Assembly: GCA_032622095.1 (NCBI GenBank)
Contig: CP136069.1
Span: 199,365,239 to 199,429,238, forward strand
Source of the DNA: Siphonodentalium dalli
Lineage: Eukaryota > Mollusca > Scaphopoda > Gadilida > Siphonodentaliidae
Direction of reading: 5' to 3'
DNA: 64,000 bases
In this document: one piece after another, positions 11,510 to 24,382 of the stretch
Layout of the letters: each line of letters starts with the position of its first letter
How positions within the stretch are numbered: position 1 is the first letter of the stretch
Made by a program: the position numbers and the translations under genes
Notes under the pieces: model-generated
What the model was told of the DNA's origin: nothing
Database searches by the model: none
What the model saw: only the letters and a program-made list of their open reading frames with translations

Positions 11510-12030
11510 AGTTGAGTAATACATAAAAGAAACTTGCCCCTCTCCTACTACAATCATGGAACATACATAAAAATACATAGCAGATATAGCACAAGGTGTT
11601 TATAAAGAAAAGTGAAGAGTGTGTGTGCTGCGGATGTCGGGTTTCCATCTGTATTCCAATCTCGGTTATGAAGAAAAGCCTAGAATTCAGTGAGTTTGAA
11701 AGATGAATGGCGAGATTTACCATGTTATCATACTTGGGTTTGTTCAAAACGCTTTGTTTTAGCTATAGAAGATTGAGTAATGCGAAAACGAGTAGTGTTC
11801 TTGTGGTTTGATATACCTTTAATCCCCAGATAAGAAATGATTTGCTTCTAATGATTGAAAGCCATTAATACTTAAATTTCGATAAAAGTCAATTCTCTGA
11901 TCTATAAATAAAGGGCATACATGAAAATAGTGATTGCATGGCGTCTTCAATGTCTCATTATGCACAATGCACAAAAACAGAATACGAGGAACTGACACAA
12001 AACATAGCAGTTTGACTGTTACCAGCATAA
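11510..12030 (-). pseudogene. Frameshifted non-LTR retrotransposon C-terminal fragment
   Basis: The minus-strand frame contains HYFHVCPLFIDQRIDFYRNL and then GFQSLEANHFLSGD. These resemble the HFLF.CP.Y..ER and LL.G.P motifs in the copy at 3951-4463. A stop and frameshift follow before ISNHKNT-like sequence. A GTAGTAGGAGAGGGGCAAG stretch downstream recalls the possible 3' UTR of the other copy. Confidence 0.5.
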
Positions 12031-12035
12031 TTATG

Positions 12036-12373
12036 CTGGTTTATTTTTGAAACAAGTTGATACCTTATTTGTTCGGAAATACTTAGTGGTTTTCTATAAC
12101 ATTCTGACCAGTCGGAGGTGCGTGGAATACACCAGTCCATACATCTTGGAAAATCCTTCAACTAACAACTTTGGTCAAAATGTTAGAGCAAACAAAAATG
12201 AGGTATCAGCTTTGTTTGAAAAATAGTACAGCATCTGCTCGTAGCTGACGATGTAATATGTCATGTCTTAGTTTATTACCTTTTTTCCTCGCTTCTGTTC
12301 GCGTTTTAGATCGCCTCGGCCATTTTCAATGCGTGATACTCATCGACTCGAAACCACGTGATTCCCGACCGTG
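12036..12373. mobile_element. Fold-back MITE, copy 2 (left end missing)
   Basis: Matches 1550-1916 in order, ending CGAAACCACGTGATTCCC near 12365. It directly abuts the retrotransposon fragment. Confidence 0.75.
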
Positions 12374-12447
12374 ATTATGGACCTTTAAAATGTGTAACGG
12401 AAATCGTCGCAATCGACACCCCCATCTGTCTCTACGAATGTATGTTA

Positions 12448-12662
12448 TGGGACTTTTTCTGGCTCTTGGGACGTTTTGAAAGTCCCATAAATTTAGTGTA
12501 TCTTGTCACATTATTAAGTCTCACAAACATGTTAGATTCAGACAGAAGTCCTAATACCCCATGGACATCTTTTGACATGGAAATTTGTGGACACTCCTGG
12601 GTATATACTTTATTGCTGTGATACTTTCATAAAGTCCCATAAACCGGAAAAAGTCCCAGAAC
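12448..12662. mobile_element. Degenerate fold-back element
   Basis: ATGGGACTTTTTCTGG at the left is the inverse of CCGGAAAAAGTCCCAG at the right. GAAAGTCCCATAAA and ATAAAGTCCCATAAAC blocks are internal. Confidence 0.6.
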
Positions 12663-12944
12663 ATGCTTGGTCGATTTCAAATGTTTCCCTTATAGTTGTC
12701 AGGAGTTATTCCCCTTTTTAGATTTAGAATGCGCCAATTTTTATTTTGTTTTTGTTTTTGTTTCTGGATTATATCATTAGTTTTTGGATCTTCAGTCGCC
12801 TTGAGGCTTGGTATTTGGTGGTTTATAGTCTCCGAAGATGCAGCTCGTATTAAGTACGAACACAATAACTCTTGTCGACGGTCCCACAAACTGGAAGTCC
12901 CACAATTACCATCTCGTTGGTCTTAGCGGCTTACATTCGGCGCT

Positions 12945-13165
12945 ATAGTAGCGAGGAGTCCGCTTGTTAACGTAGGTGGCCATCGCCATAGCGACCAAAT
13001 GGCGTGAGCTGCCGTGCTCTGTTTGAATTTGCCTCACACCGGGAACACTCCGCCATATGTCCCCAACATGCACGCGTGGAATAAAATATTAAACTCAACC
13101 GTTAAACATTCCGGTCCTATATAGATATAATAACTGCTAAGTTAATTTGTATATTGAGGAGCCCA
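12945..13165. repeat. About 215-bp direct repeat, copy 1
   Basis: Shares GGTGGCCATC, GTGCTCTGTTTGAA, ACGCGTGGAATAAAAT, TCAACCGTTAAAC and CTGCTAAGTTAAT, in that order, with 13505-13725. Confidence 0.85.
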
Positions 13166-13504
13166 TAGTCGTACGGGCGCCCACATTTTAGGGGGATGTT
13201 TGGGGGGCGTAAATTTTTGACCGAATTTATTTACATGATATAATCATGGTTGTAACACAGTTTTTGTTGAATATACTTTGTATATACACAGAAATATAAC
13301 AAACTGGATTCAAATTAACCTTAAATATGTATAATTCGGGCAGAAATGTGAAACACACTTTAATTTGCAACAATTTCCCCCTGAAATACCATTCAGTTTG
13401 CCCAAAAAATTGCCCAAATTTGACCGTAAATAGCTCCAATGTTCCGAAAATTGCCAGAATTTTGAGCTTTCAAAACGATTGGGTGGGCTGCAGCCCGTAT
13501 GGCT

Positions 13505-13725
13505 ATTGATGAGTCCGATTGTCAACGTCGGTGGCCATCACCATAGCGCACAAACGGCTTGAGCTGACGAGTGCTCTGTTTGAAATTCCACCACACCGGG
13601 AAGACTGTGCCATATGTCCCCCACACGCGTGGAATAAAATTTAAAATTCAACCGTTAAACTTTGCGGTCCTATAGATAACAATAGGGGTTTACTGCTAAG
13701 TTAATGTGTATATTGAGCCCAATAC
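13505..13725. repeat. About 215-bp direct repeat, copy 2
   Basis: Second copy of 12945-13165, about 560 bp downstream and roughly 80 percent similar by eye. Confidence 0.85.
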
Positions 13726-14857
13726 AGTATACAATAGCCCGAAGTCAAATCAAAACGCGTCCAATCACCCCTCAAACGCACCTGGTATAACGGTCCCGAA
13801 ATTCAAAAACACAAAGACTGCTTTAGACGCTCACTGACTGATGGTCATTTGACGTGAATTGCCGGTGTCAGGTGCACTCGTTTGGGGACTCCTGACACGC
13901 GCGCGTTGTACGACATGCGCCACTAATTACATACCTATCTGCTTTTGACACAGTAATCCATATTACACCGCGACAGTGGGTCGAGCTCTATTTCGCCACC
14001 ATCAGTGGATCGAGATAGGTTTTATTGTGTCATATTAATGGGGTTTCCCGTTCATTTCACCCGGAAATTTAGCATTGTGTTCGTACGGAGGGGACAATTA
14101 ATATTGTTACAAAATCTCAAAAATTAAAAGTAAATCTCAAAAATTAAAAGTGACGCTGTATTCCACATATGACCATTCACATATTAAAAAGACATAACGG
14201 GTTTTCTTTTCTTGTTTCTTTTCTCCAATAACCCATTTATGGTAATGGTCCAATATGCTTGAATAGTAGAAAAGTCGTAAAATATCAATGACTTTATATT
14301 ATAATAGACGTTTGGCATGTGGTGTATGGCCAAAGTCACGGTTTACTCGCCGTACATAACTCGCCCGTGACAGATATGCTTTTCCGAAAGTGCTATTTCT
14401 TAGTTTTCAAAATACAAGAAGAGTTGAACAGAGTTACTGAAAATGAATTAAACAATCAGTTGTATATTATGCATTGCCTCCCAGAGCAGATATAAGATAT
14501 GTCTATATATATAACACTGTCCTGTCTATAGCATATATGATGAATATACCCCTTTGCACAATTTTTAAAACCCTGCTCCGACATTAGTTGAAATATTATT
14601 ATAGCTACAAAATCAACCATAACCCAAATAGCAACTTGAATATACTATCTGAATTATATTCCATCCCCAACATGCTATTATCTATCTACTGCTAAATTTC
14701 TCATACATGTATGTGCAAGCGACTCTTTGAGAGGAACAAAAACGACTTACTTATATAACCAGCGTCATAGCGGTAATCGCATTACGAACTTATTCAGTAG
14801 ACCTAGGAAACAAAGTACTCTTTCTTAATCACAGTAACATACACTGACTAATTTATT
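13726..14857. other. No gene seen
   Basis: AT-rich; a 20-bp duplication AAATCTCAAAAATTAAAAGT sits near 14110-14150. Confidence 0.5.
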
Positions 14858-15200
14858 TCCAGTTTCTTAAATATGCCATTTTCATGTGATATATGCATCT
14901 TTCTGAATTCGATGTCTGAAACCTTTGCTAATTTCACTCGAAATAAGGTAATATATGACGACAAACATTCTCAAAATCTTATACTCAACATTGATGTCCA
15001 GTAAATATTTTATTTGGAAGTTATTTCCAGTTTCTTAAATATGCCATTTTCATATGATGTATATGCTACTTTCTGAATTCGATGTCTGAAACCCTTGTCT
15101 AATTTCACCCGAGAAGGTAATATGACGACACACATATATGTATTCTCAAGTTCCAATTCTCAGCATTGATTGATGTCCAGTAAATATTTTATTTGGAACT
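14858..15200. repeat. About 170-bp tandem duplication
   Basis: ATTTCCAGTTTCTTAAATAT, TTCTGAATTCGATGTCTGAA and GATGTCCAGTAAATATTTTA occur twice in the same order. Confidence 0.93.
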
Positions 15201-15935
15201 TTTAGTTCGCTCGATCACACGCATGTGATATTGCTAATCAGGTTTTAAAAGGGCAACTGGCATTCGGGAACCTCTATATATGCATTCCCATTTCTAAATT
15301 CTTTAGATTATCACCGACCTCACTAACACTTGAAACTTGAAAATGTCAGAACCCGACCGCATGCGTGTGACATGACGAAAACACTGTAAGGTTAATATTG
15401 TGATTAGTATTGTGATTAGTATAACATTTGCATGCATATTTATATAACATGTATATATTTGTCATTTGTATATATGCTCTCCTAAATTGAGGAGGTTAAC
15501 AATAAACTACTTTAACATTTTGTATGCTTAATTGTTTGTATTGGATATGGGCTTCATATCATAAGTTTACAAAAATTGTACCCCGATCCCGTTTGTATTA
15601 TTATATGCAAATAAAATATGTTTCAAGTCAAGTCCATGACAGTTATGCTTTCTCCGAAAGTTACTTCTATTTGTGTTGTAGTTTTTGAAGAGAAAAAAAA
15701 AGACGAAAAGTTGAGAAGTTGAGAAGAGATACCGAAAATGAATACAGAAATAAGAATTTTCTCTTTTTATACAATGCGCGGGGAGGGCTTTTCTTGAAGG
15801 TCGTGTCAAATAAGTGAAACATTAACTCGAATCATAGCGTTCAGAGCTAAAATTAAACATATAGTAACGGTTTGCTTCAGACACCGCCCTCTGTCAACAA
15901 TATAGCAATAGGCGAGATCACAGCCGTATTGGATT
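15201..15935. other. No gene seen
   Basis: AT-rich sequence with short duplications (ATTGTGATTAGT near 15400; GAGAAGTTGAGAAG near 15712). Confidence 0.5.
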
Positions 15936-16160
15936 CATCCAGCCCCGTTCCGTGGTTTCAGAGATTCATCCAGTCCCGGTGCCGTTGTTTCAGTGCTACA
16001 GGTCAAAGATCTGGAGTAGCATCATATATGGAGCTTTTGAATATTCATGACTTCCATATATGGAAATGCCACTCAAGAACTTTGACCTGTAGCACTAAAA
16101 CCACGGAACCGGGGCTGGATGGATCTCTGAAACCACGGAATCGGGCCCGGTGGATCCAAT
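15936..16160. mobile_element. Fold-back element
   Basis: CCAGCCCCGTTCCGTGGTTT and GTGCTACAGGTCAAAG at the left are inverted as CTTTGACCTGTAGCAC and AAACCACGGAACCGGGGCTGG at the right. CATATATGGA inverted pairs lie at the centre. Confidence 0.82.
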
Positions 16161-16184
16161 ATGGCCACGAGTAAGTGACAATGT

Positions 16185-16492
16185 GCATAAGGAGCGTTCG
16201 TTGTTAAGTATATCCTGGTATGATAACAACAAAGATCGTTCGCGTGTAGATGTATCTTATTATGGCAACAATAAAAAGCGTTCGTGTATAAGTATATCCT
16301 AGTATGGTAACACTAAAGAGCGTTCGGGTGTAAATGTATCTTATTATGGCCACAGTAAAGACCGTTCGCGTGTAAATGTATCTTATTATGGCAACAATAA
16401 AGAGCGTTCATGTGTAAGTGTATCCTGGTATGGTAACACTAAAGAGCGTTCGGGTGTAAATGTATCCTATGGTATGGTACCAACAAAGATCC
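16185..16492. repeat. About 43-bp degenerate tandem repeat with AAAGAGCGTTCG motif
   Basis: Seven units of the form 'aa(t)aaagagcgttcgngtgtaa(a/g)tgtatc(t/c)tnntatgg'. The motif AATAAAGAGCGTT also occurs singly elsewhere in the window. Confidence 0.9.
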
Positions 16493-17735
16493 ATACATAG
16501 CCAATCTTTCGTATAATGATTATATTAAATAAAGTGACGGTCGTTGGCGAAATCATTCTAGTTTGTTTATCGGTATTTATTGGGACGAACAATGGACTAT
16601 TTGTTTACATTTGTTTATACATTTTCGCGTACTTCTGACGTTGTGTTTTAACGAAATGCCACATCCGATATTGTTGAATGTATTGACAGTAATTGTTTAA
16701 TTATCATGGATGTGTATAGTGGCTGAGTATAGTATAAACTGTCAGTTTGTATTTAATAGTATAGAGAGTCTGCAGAGTTTATATACTTATCGACTTTATA
16801 ATTATTCACACTTATACATGTGACAACAACGAGGATTTAATTCCAGTTTGATTGGCAGATATTGAGGTTCAAAAGAGGGCGTTCTAACGCGTTTAGATTT
16901 TTTTGTCAGCCTTGAAAAAAATTCCAATTATCGCCTCTTGTAAAGAGCGTTAACACATCTGTCAACCAAAAGCAGTAAATAATAAAGAGCGTTCTCAATT
17001 ATGAGCTTTTGCAATCGTTTTCGTCGTATTACTTATCGATGATTGTCGCGATGCCTGTGTGATGTGAATGATGGTGATTGCACTTTTTTCATTTTATTAA
17101 TTATATAGCATCAAATCAGACAGTGGATCCTTTACACTAAAATACAATAAATAAATATTAAGCTATTTTAAAACACGCAGCTTATGTGTGCATACAAAAG
17201 CCTTTCGCCAACATCAGTTTCGGTTTATTGGATGATGATCGATTACTAATGAGGATACTCGGGAAATGACAAAATCGCCGCGAGACTTATAAGCGCGTTC
17301 AGATTCGGATTATATGGAAACACAGAAACTTGCATATATAGTGCCGTAGTCCTGTATATTCAAAGGTTCAAACAAACGTATAGCCATAATTATGCAGGTG
17401 TGTGTCATGGCGTATGGTCTATATAAGCCTTAATGCGCACACACGTGGATCATCAGCCCTATAATACGCGAGGTAGCATGCCGTTTATACAAGGTTGCAC
17501 GCGACCTTTCTGTATTATCGATAATTAATCGATATTGAATTTTCAGAACAAATCACTGTGCAACGCACAATGTCGATCGAATCCGCCGAGATACATGTTA
17601 TAATCCACGATATATTATTAGGTTACTTATTCGGTTTGTCTCGTGCAAATTTCGCGTCGGGTAAATTTTGGGAGGATAAACCGTATTACACAGGGGCGCC
17701 GGGAGAGGGTGGGCAGAGGGGACAGCTGACCCCCT
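16493..17735. other. No gene seen
   Basis: Isolated AAAGAGCGTT motifs near 16941 and 16983; otherwise unremarkable. Confidence 0.5.
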
Positions 17736-18144
17736 GCCCTTGACCAAGGGGGGGGGGGGGCGAGCGGGGGCAGGACTTGCCCTTTTTCTGGAGACAGAAA
17801 ATGCTTTTTGTGTGTTTAATCTCGTGTTTTTTATAGCAAAATGTGACTTTTTTGGTCCAAATACCACCAATTTCACAAGGAATATTAATTTTTTGTCAAT
17901 TTTATCACAAAACGGCCATAAAAACCTACAAATACCATTAAAATAGGGATTTTTGCCACAATGAATTTATGGTTATTTTCCCGAGTTTGCGGAGAAAATG
18001 CCCCTTTTTGCGGAAAAGTGCCCTTTTTGTAGGCTCTGCCCCCCCCCTGCCCTTGGATGCTTCCGGCGCCCCTGACCGAATATTACTGCATTGTATATCG
18101 TGGCCCCGAACATACAACTACGTCTCAAACTATGCTGCATGAAA

Positions 18145-18210
18145 TATTCAGAATGAGGTCCCGGAGGGCTAGCGTCACCAAATTCATCCTCTGGGGACCT
18201 CATTCTGTAT
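18145..18210. repeat. GAGGTCC palindrome, short copy
   Basis: CAGAATGAGGTCCCGGAGGG against CCTCTGGGGACCTCATTCTG; internal part deleted. Confidence 0.85.
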
Positions 18211-18278
18211 TGCCTCATCTGCTATTGGATATATATATAAACTCAGATTTCACAGGCCATTTTTTAAAATTATTTTAC

Positions 18279-18613
18279 ATAATAATCTAATGTAACTGAT
18301 GTACGACCGTTTATAAGATTACAGTAATCTAATTTGACTGATGTACGACCGTTTATAAGATTACATAATAATCTAATTTGACTCATGTACGACCGTTTAT
18401 AAGATTACATAGTAATCTAATTTGACTGATGTACGACCGTTTATAAGATTACAGTAATCTAATTTGACTGATGTACGACCGTTTATAAGATTACATATTA
18501 ATCTAATTTGACTTATGTACGACCGTTTATAAGATTACATAATAATCTAATTTGACTCATGTACGACCGTTTATAAGATTACATAGTAATCTAATTTGAC
18601 TCATGTACGACCG
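18279..18613. repeat. 42-45-bp tandem repeat, eight copies, inverted unit ends
   Basis: Each unit has GTACGACCGTTTATAAGATT followed by ACA(TA)nGTAATCTAATTTGACT. ATAAGATTAC and GTAATCTAAT at the junctions pair with each other. Unit length varies by 2-3 bp through TA and GTA variation. Confidence 0.95.
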
Positions 18614-18639
18614 AAGTTGATAACTTTTTGGTGTTGTAA

Positions 18640-19235
18640 ATTTTTTCATACAAATCCAGGGGGGGAGTCGGAAAAAAATTGCAGGCACGTATGCTGATTT
18701 TTTTTACTTTTGACCCTTGATGGGACCCACCCACCCCCCCGCGTCCAAATTATTTTCCGTTTTCGGCAGTTTTTCCGACCATTTTTGGACACCCACCCCA
18801 TTTTAACACTAAAACAGATTTGCGGGGGGGGGGATTCACTGTAAAGAGCTGTATATTAATTTCTGTGCACACTACTAATCATGGATGTTAACATTGACAT
18901 GTAAATAGGAACAAGTCATTTTGGGGTCATTCGGTTAAAAAAAAAACATGGCTGCCAGCAGCCATCTTGGTTTTCAAAATTCAATCCATTAGCATGGGCT
19001 ACAGGCTATACTGTTTGTCTCATCATCATGAAATGTGTCATTTATGTTAATATTGACATATAGATATGTTTTAAGCCGAACTCATTGCAAAAACAGTCAA
19101 AAAGACTTGCAGAAAAAAAAAATTTGAGTTGCAGAAAACATTGTGTGTTGGTCCTATCGACCACCCACCCACCCGGCATACGTGCCCGGAAAAAACTTGT
19201 TCCCACCCCCTGACAAATCTCCGTTATTTAGTCAA
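18640..19235. repeat. Degenerate repeat with imperfect inverted ends
   Basis: GCAGGCACGTATGC near 18682 and GCATACGTGCCCGG near 19174 are inverted, each beside homopolymer and CCACCC runs. Confidence 0.5.
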
Positions 19236-19644
19236 AGTGTGTATTTATTACGTGATCCTACCCTTATTACATGATCCTACCCTTATTCCATTTAATAGAC
19301 CCATTCTATAAATTGTGATATTATACGTTCGTTTAATAACTGGAAATAGTGCCAGGTGACCTTTGACTTCCGGTTTGTCGTCTGTTTACAATCCGTACGT
19401 TAAGTCTCAAAATACTATGGCTTCCAATATTTTTATAAAACTATAATGAATGAAGAGTCTGAAAAGTTATGTCATTAAATATACGCCATTAAATATGCCA
19501 GAGTCTTTATTTATCTGGGACTATTTCTTTACGCGGCAAACAACGCATAGTTACGTGAAACGTCATCGCATGCCTTATAGAAGCCGATGTTAGTTTTGCG
19601 TTCCATTTGTTGATTTAAGTATGTTTTGGATCATGTAATAAACA

Positions 19645-19786
19645 GAATCTACAACTCGTCCGCAGTTTATAGCGGAATTTATATAAATCGTCCAGTAAAT
19701 TAAGGCTGGTCCACGCCAAAGGCTCGATGCAGACCTAATTTACTGGACTCGTTTTGTAAATCCCCTATAAACTCATTGTAGATCCT
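19645..19786. mobile_element. Fold-back element
   Basis: ATCTACAACTCGTCCGCAGTTT with CCAGTAAATTA at the left is inverted as TAATTTACTGG and AAACTCATTGTAGAT at the right. Confidence 0.72.
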
Positions 19787-20117
19787 ATATATATACGTTC
19801 TATATAGCGTTAATATATAATTAGATTTGACATTTTTGTCCAGAACGGACTGTTATCGAACTATGATTGTGAATATCACTTCAATTTGCACTTTAATACA
19901 GTAAAATCGTGTTATACGACGTCACCAAACCGAGTAATATCATTTTACATCACAAATCCGAGTAATATGGTTTTACGACATTCTACTTCACTGCTAAATA
20001 ATGTGTAGATATAGATTTTTTTTATTTCACTCATTTGAAAGAGTTTTCACTTACTAAGAGGCGACCCATTCGACCTTCGGTTACATCGGGCTGATATCGG
20101 GCCTAATATCAAACCAA

Positions 20118-20219
20118 CAAAATAATATCATCTAATTATCAAATCAAATAATATCATCTAATTATCAAATCAAATAATATCATCTAATTATCAAATCAAA
20201 TAATATCATCTAATTATCA
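20118..20219. repeat. 26-bp tandem repeat, four copies
   Basis: The unit AATAATATCATCTAATTATC plus AAATCA repeats about four times. Confidence 0.95.
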
Positions 20220-20517
20220 CCCTTCCGGATTAGCGTAAATAAACGAGTTTTATATATAATCGTACACATGTATCCCCTATGTCCAATTAGTATATTAATT
20301 AATATTTAATCTGGGTAGGATTAAATATATTTTTATATCTAACAGAATGATGCAAATCAGGTGGAATATTATGATTTACACCCATTGGGCACATCGATTG
20401 TACAATGTGTCGTCTGCCAATTTGGGGAAAACGAGAAAATAATCTGAAAAAGAAAAAGAATTTAAAAACTAGTTAATTTGATAATAAAGAGACTTTACAG
20501 AGAATATGAGGGCTAAG

Positions 20518-20690
20518 CAGAATGGGGTTCTCAGAGAGTGAATTCAATGAAGCTATCCCGCTGTTCTGAGTAGGCCTATATCGTCTCAATTCACCTTCTG
20601 GGGGCCCCATTCTGAGTAGGCCTATATCGTCTCAATTCACCTTCTGTGGACCTCATTCTGCAAATATCTGGCACCATATTTTGAGGTCTG
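20518..20690. repeat. GAGGTCC palindrome copy with duplicated right arm
   Basis: GCAGAATGGGGTTCTCAGAG at the left; CAATTCACCTTCTGGGGGCC and CAATTCACCTTCTGTGGACC are two successive right arms preceded by the same AGTAGGCCTATATCGTCT. Confidence 0.82.
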
Positions 20691-20699
20691 CATATACAA

Positions 20700-22060
20700 C
20701 AAATATCGATCACAAAAGTTGCCAAATATGTTTTCAATTGGGTCCAAAATCGAAATTGTCGTGATTTTGGCTGAGTGAAAACTACGGTGACTAACATATA
20801 TAGTAGGCATATTGTCAACAAACACACGACATAGATGGCGCCGAACAGTAGCAAATAATTTCACCCATTTCGACAAAAAATGGTGTCAAAATGGACTTTT
20901 TTCCTTCTATTTTTACGGAACTTCTGCAGAACATAGGGGCATGATCGGTTTTTGTACTTACGTATTATAATAGAATATGGAACTTAAATTTCGCCATTTT
21001 GACACCGCGACAATGGCTGCACGTAAAGGCAAAAAAAAAAAAAAACATTATTAGCAGCATCATTTCCCCCCACCAACATCATATATATATATAATTAGCA
21101 GGGCCATGAGGGAGAGCTGGGAAGCAGGGGAAGACACCCTCCATAGCATATGAATTGAAACCAGCAATTTGAGAGCACATGCAATATGACCAAAACCGGT
21201 ATCTTGGTCTGCATTCATTATACACCTGCATGGCTTGTGTAATTCTGAAGCCCACCCGGATAAAATGCATCGTGTACTACATAATCAGATGTATGTTGGT
21301 GGGCCAGACTAAATGTATAATTATTGAACACCGATCGATAGAGCACATGCCCAAATAATAAAACGTTCGCGTGCCAATCACTCAATTATTGTATAAAATA
21401 CTTCTGATGCAGGCCAGGTGGCGTCTAACACAGTTTTCTTTTCATCTTCTTGAGCTAATAGATGTCGTTGAGTGTGACACCTATTCAAGTGAAGCACCCG
21501 GGGGCCGCATTGACACAGAATGCGCTCTACAAAAACCACTGCTTTTATACATACACTCCAGTCAGCTCCAGTGATATATTTTCATTAATTATGCATTGGG
21601 TCACAAAATTTCTTTTTCAGAAAAATAAACATTAGAAACAAAAGATTCGACATACCGGTATGTTGTGTGGATCAATGTATTGACGCTCAATGTTCGTTCT
21701 GATTCAGAACTTATGAATTCATAAAATATAAGCATTTTTGATTGCGTCCTTTTGATGAACTGAGGCTGTTGTCGCCTGTCCTGTGTCAGGTTTTCGTTGT
21801 CTGAGGTCTTTTCATCTTCTCGAGATAATAGTGGTGTCCTTAAATTATTAATGATCAAAATCCACACATAAATACATATACAATCACCTTAGTAATAATA
21901 GACAATATTATTATTGAAGTAATGGTATGTGTAACAGTGTACATATCGGCGGAGTTTGATAATAATTTCCAACGACAGATTAGAAGGACCCGGGAGCCGC
22001 ATTGGTAAAAAAAAAAACATACAACAAAAAACACTGCTTTTATACATACGCCCGAGTGAC
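20700..22060. other. No gene seen; a short duplicated segment
   Basis: CACTGCTTTTATACATAC with 'ccgcattg' upstream occurs near 21505-21560 and 21985-22050. CTTTTCATCTTCTTGAG and CTTTTCATCTTCTCGAG also recur. Confidence 0.5.
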
Positions 22061-22102
22061 GTTTTAAGAAATGACTGGCAGATCCATTGGGGTCATTGGG
22101 TT

Positions 22103-22902
22103 ATATTTACATACACCTGATATCTCTTCCGATTTCCCCATAGCGTTACGGTAGACACGCCCCCTTATTCAATGCGTTCATAAACCTATGAACGTAACGT
22201 GACGTCACTTCCAATGTCGTTCATATGTTTATGAACACATTGGTCCCGGAAATCACCGGGGATTGTCGGACATTACCGACTGCTTGAGTATATAGTACGT
22301 CCGGATTTGGCAAGAAATTTGTTTCGGTCTATAATCAGTGTTGTTGCTCTGTGTTACTGAGCGTTGATGTTCAAAAATCCCGCTAATTAATAACGTTTTA
22401 TCATATTCATTACCGCAACAAATATCCCCCGAACCTCACAAATATATCATTATGGTAGAACGGCCTGTTGTCGATTTCTTATTCACAGCCGAAACTTAAT
22501 TGTTAGTTTCAGTTATCATTCTTGAAATCAACACGTCTACATTAGTTACTAGCTAAACAATACAGTTTGTCATATGTGTATACTAAACTGTGAAATTGCG
22601 TTTTTTTCCCGTTCTTCAAGAACGGATTCTCAAAATGTTTGGTTTTCCAAAAAACGAGGATTCGCACTTTCTGAACTGAACTCCATGCGTTCATTTAAAT
22701 AGATGAATAAATAGACAGACAATCCTAGTTCATAATGAATTTAAGTATATAAATATAAATAATAAACGGCGGATTCAACGTGGTCATGGGTTTTGACCGC
22801 GATAAAAAATCAGCAAACTCCGCATGAACCCCTTCGCAGTTTGCTGATTTTTTCTCGCGGTCAAAATCCCATGACCACATTGAAACCGCCGTTTATTTCT
22901 GA
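22103..22902 (+). repeat. Composite element unit, forward copy
   Basis: Begins ATATTTACATACACCTGATA and ends with a hairpin (22760-22900) between AAACGGCGGATTCAACGTGG and its inverse. Nearly identical, inverted, to 24382-25178. Confidence 0.9.
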
Positions 22903-23097
22903 TATATTTACATACACCTGATATCTCTTCCGATTTCCCCATAGCGTTACGGTAGACACGCCTCCTTATTCAATGCGTTCATAAACCTATGAACGTAACG
23001 TGACGTCACTTCCAATGTCGTTCATAGGTTTATGAACACATTGGTCCCGGAAATCACCGGGGATTGTCGGACATTACCGACTGCTTGAGTATCTAGT
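22902..23097 (+). repeat. Composite element unit, truncated forward copy
   Basis: Repeats the first 195 bp of the unit, then breaks at GCTTGAGTATCTAGTC. Confidence 0.9.
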
Positions 23098-23440
23098 CAG
23101 CCAATACGCCATGGATTTGATAGCAAACAATATGTAATCGAGGTTCACGATTGGATTGCTAGTGGCATCTAATCGCGAGCACGGGTGGTACGAGATGTTC
23201 GATTGACTATCAGAATGTTGGTTATCATATAATCCCATATCCCATAGTATGTCAAATATAGCGAATTATGAAAATACAGCGAAATAGCACGACAAATCGA
23301 AATAGGAAAATACAGCGAAATAGGGCGAAATATAGAGCGAAATTATTTTTATAAACGAAATAACGGAGATATTTGAAAAAAAAAGTGTTTTTGACGAAAT
23401 AACGGACATATTTGGAGAAGTGTTTTAAAAGAGCGTAAGT
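23098..23440. other. Foreign segment interrupting the forward array
   Basis: Contains GTTCACGATTGGATTGCTAG and ACGAAATAACGGAGATAT blocks related to the MITE at 9901-10275. It replaces most of the second forward unit. Confidence 0.7.
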
Positions 23441-23449
23441 AGATAAATA

Positions 23450-23720
23450 TAAATAATAAACGGCGGATTCAACGTGGTCATGGGTTTTGACCGCAATAAA
23501 AAATCAGCAAACTCCGCATGAACCCCTTCGGGGTTCATGCAGTTTGCTGAATTTTTCTCGCGGTCAAATAAGAAATAAACGGCGGTTTCAATGTTGTCAT
23601 GGGATTTTGACCGCGAGAAAAAATCAGCAAACTGCATGAACCCCGAAGGGGTTCATGCGGATTTTGCTGATTTTTTATCGCGGTCAAATCCCATGACCAC
23701 GTTGAATCCGCCATTTATTA
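23450..23720. repeat. Two adjacent hairpins at the centre of symmetry
   Basis: Two copies of the AAACGGCGG...CCGCC hairpin sit head to head, where forward and reverse arrays meet. Their loops hold CATGAACCCCGAAGGGGTTC. Confidence 0.85.
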
Positions 23721-24382
23721 TTTATATTTATATACTTAAATTCATTATGAACTAGGATTGTCTGTCTTTCCCACTATTTATTCATCTATTTAAATGAACG
23801 CATGGAGTTCAGTTCAGAAAGTGCGAATCCTCGTTTTTTGGAAAACCAAACATTTTGAGAATCCGTTCTTGAAGAACGGAAAAAAACGCAACTTCACAGT
23901 TTAGTATACACATATGACAAACTGTCTTGTTTAGCTAGTAACTAATGTAGACGTGTTGATTTCAAGAATGATAACTGAAACTAACAATTAAGTTTCGGCT
24001 GTGTATAAGAAATCGACAACCCGCCGTTCTACCATAATGATATATTTGTGAGGTTGGGGGAATATTTGTAGCGGTAAGGAAATGATAAGTAACGGGATTT
24101 TTGAACATCAACGTTCAGTAACACCGGGCAACAACACTGATTATAGACCAAAATAAATTTCTTGCCAAATTCGGACGTACTATATAGATACTCAAGCAGT
24201 CGGCAATGTCCGACAATCCCCGGTCATTTCCGGGACCAATGTGTTCATAAACCTATGAACGACATTGGAAGTGACGTCACGTTACGTTCATAGGTTTATG
24301 AACGCATTGAATAAGGAGGCGTGTCTACCGTAACGCTATGGGGAAATCGGAAGAGATATCAGGTGTATGTAAATATATCAGA
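23570..24382 (-). repeat. Composite element unit, reverse copy (variant B)
   Basis: Inverted unit, almost identical to 25179-25988; both share TTTCCCACTATTTATTC and GGTTGGGGGAATATTTGTAG. Confidence 0.92.

Noticed and set aside
15872-16174. 100-codon ORF
   Set aside because: Lies almost wholly within a fold-back repeat, whose arms give mirrored text.
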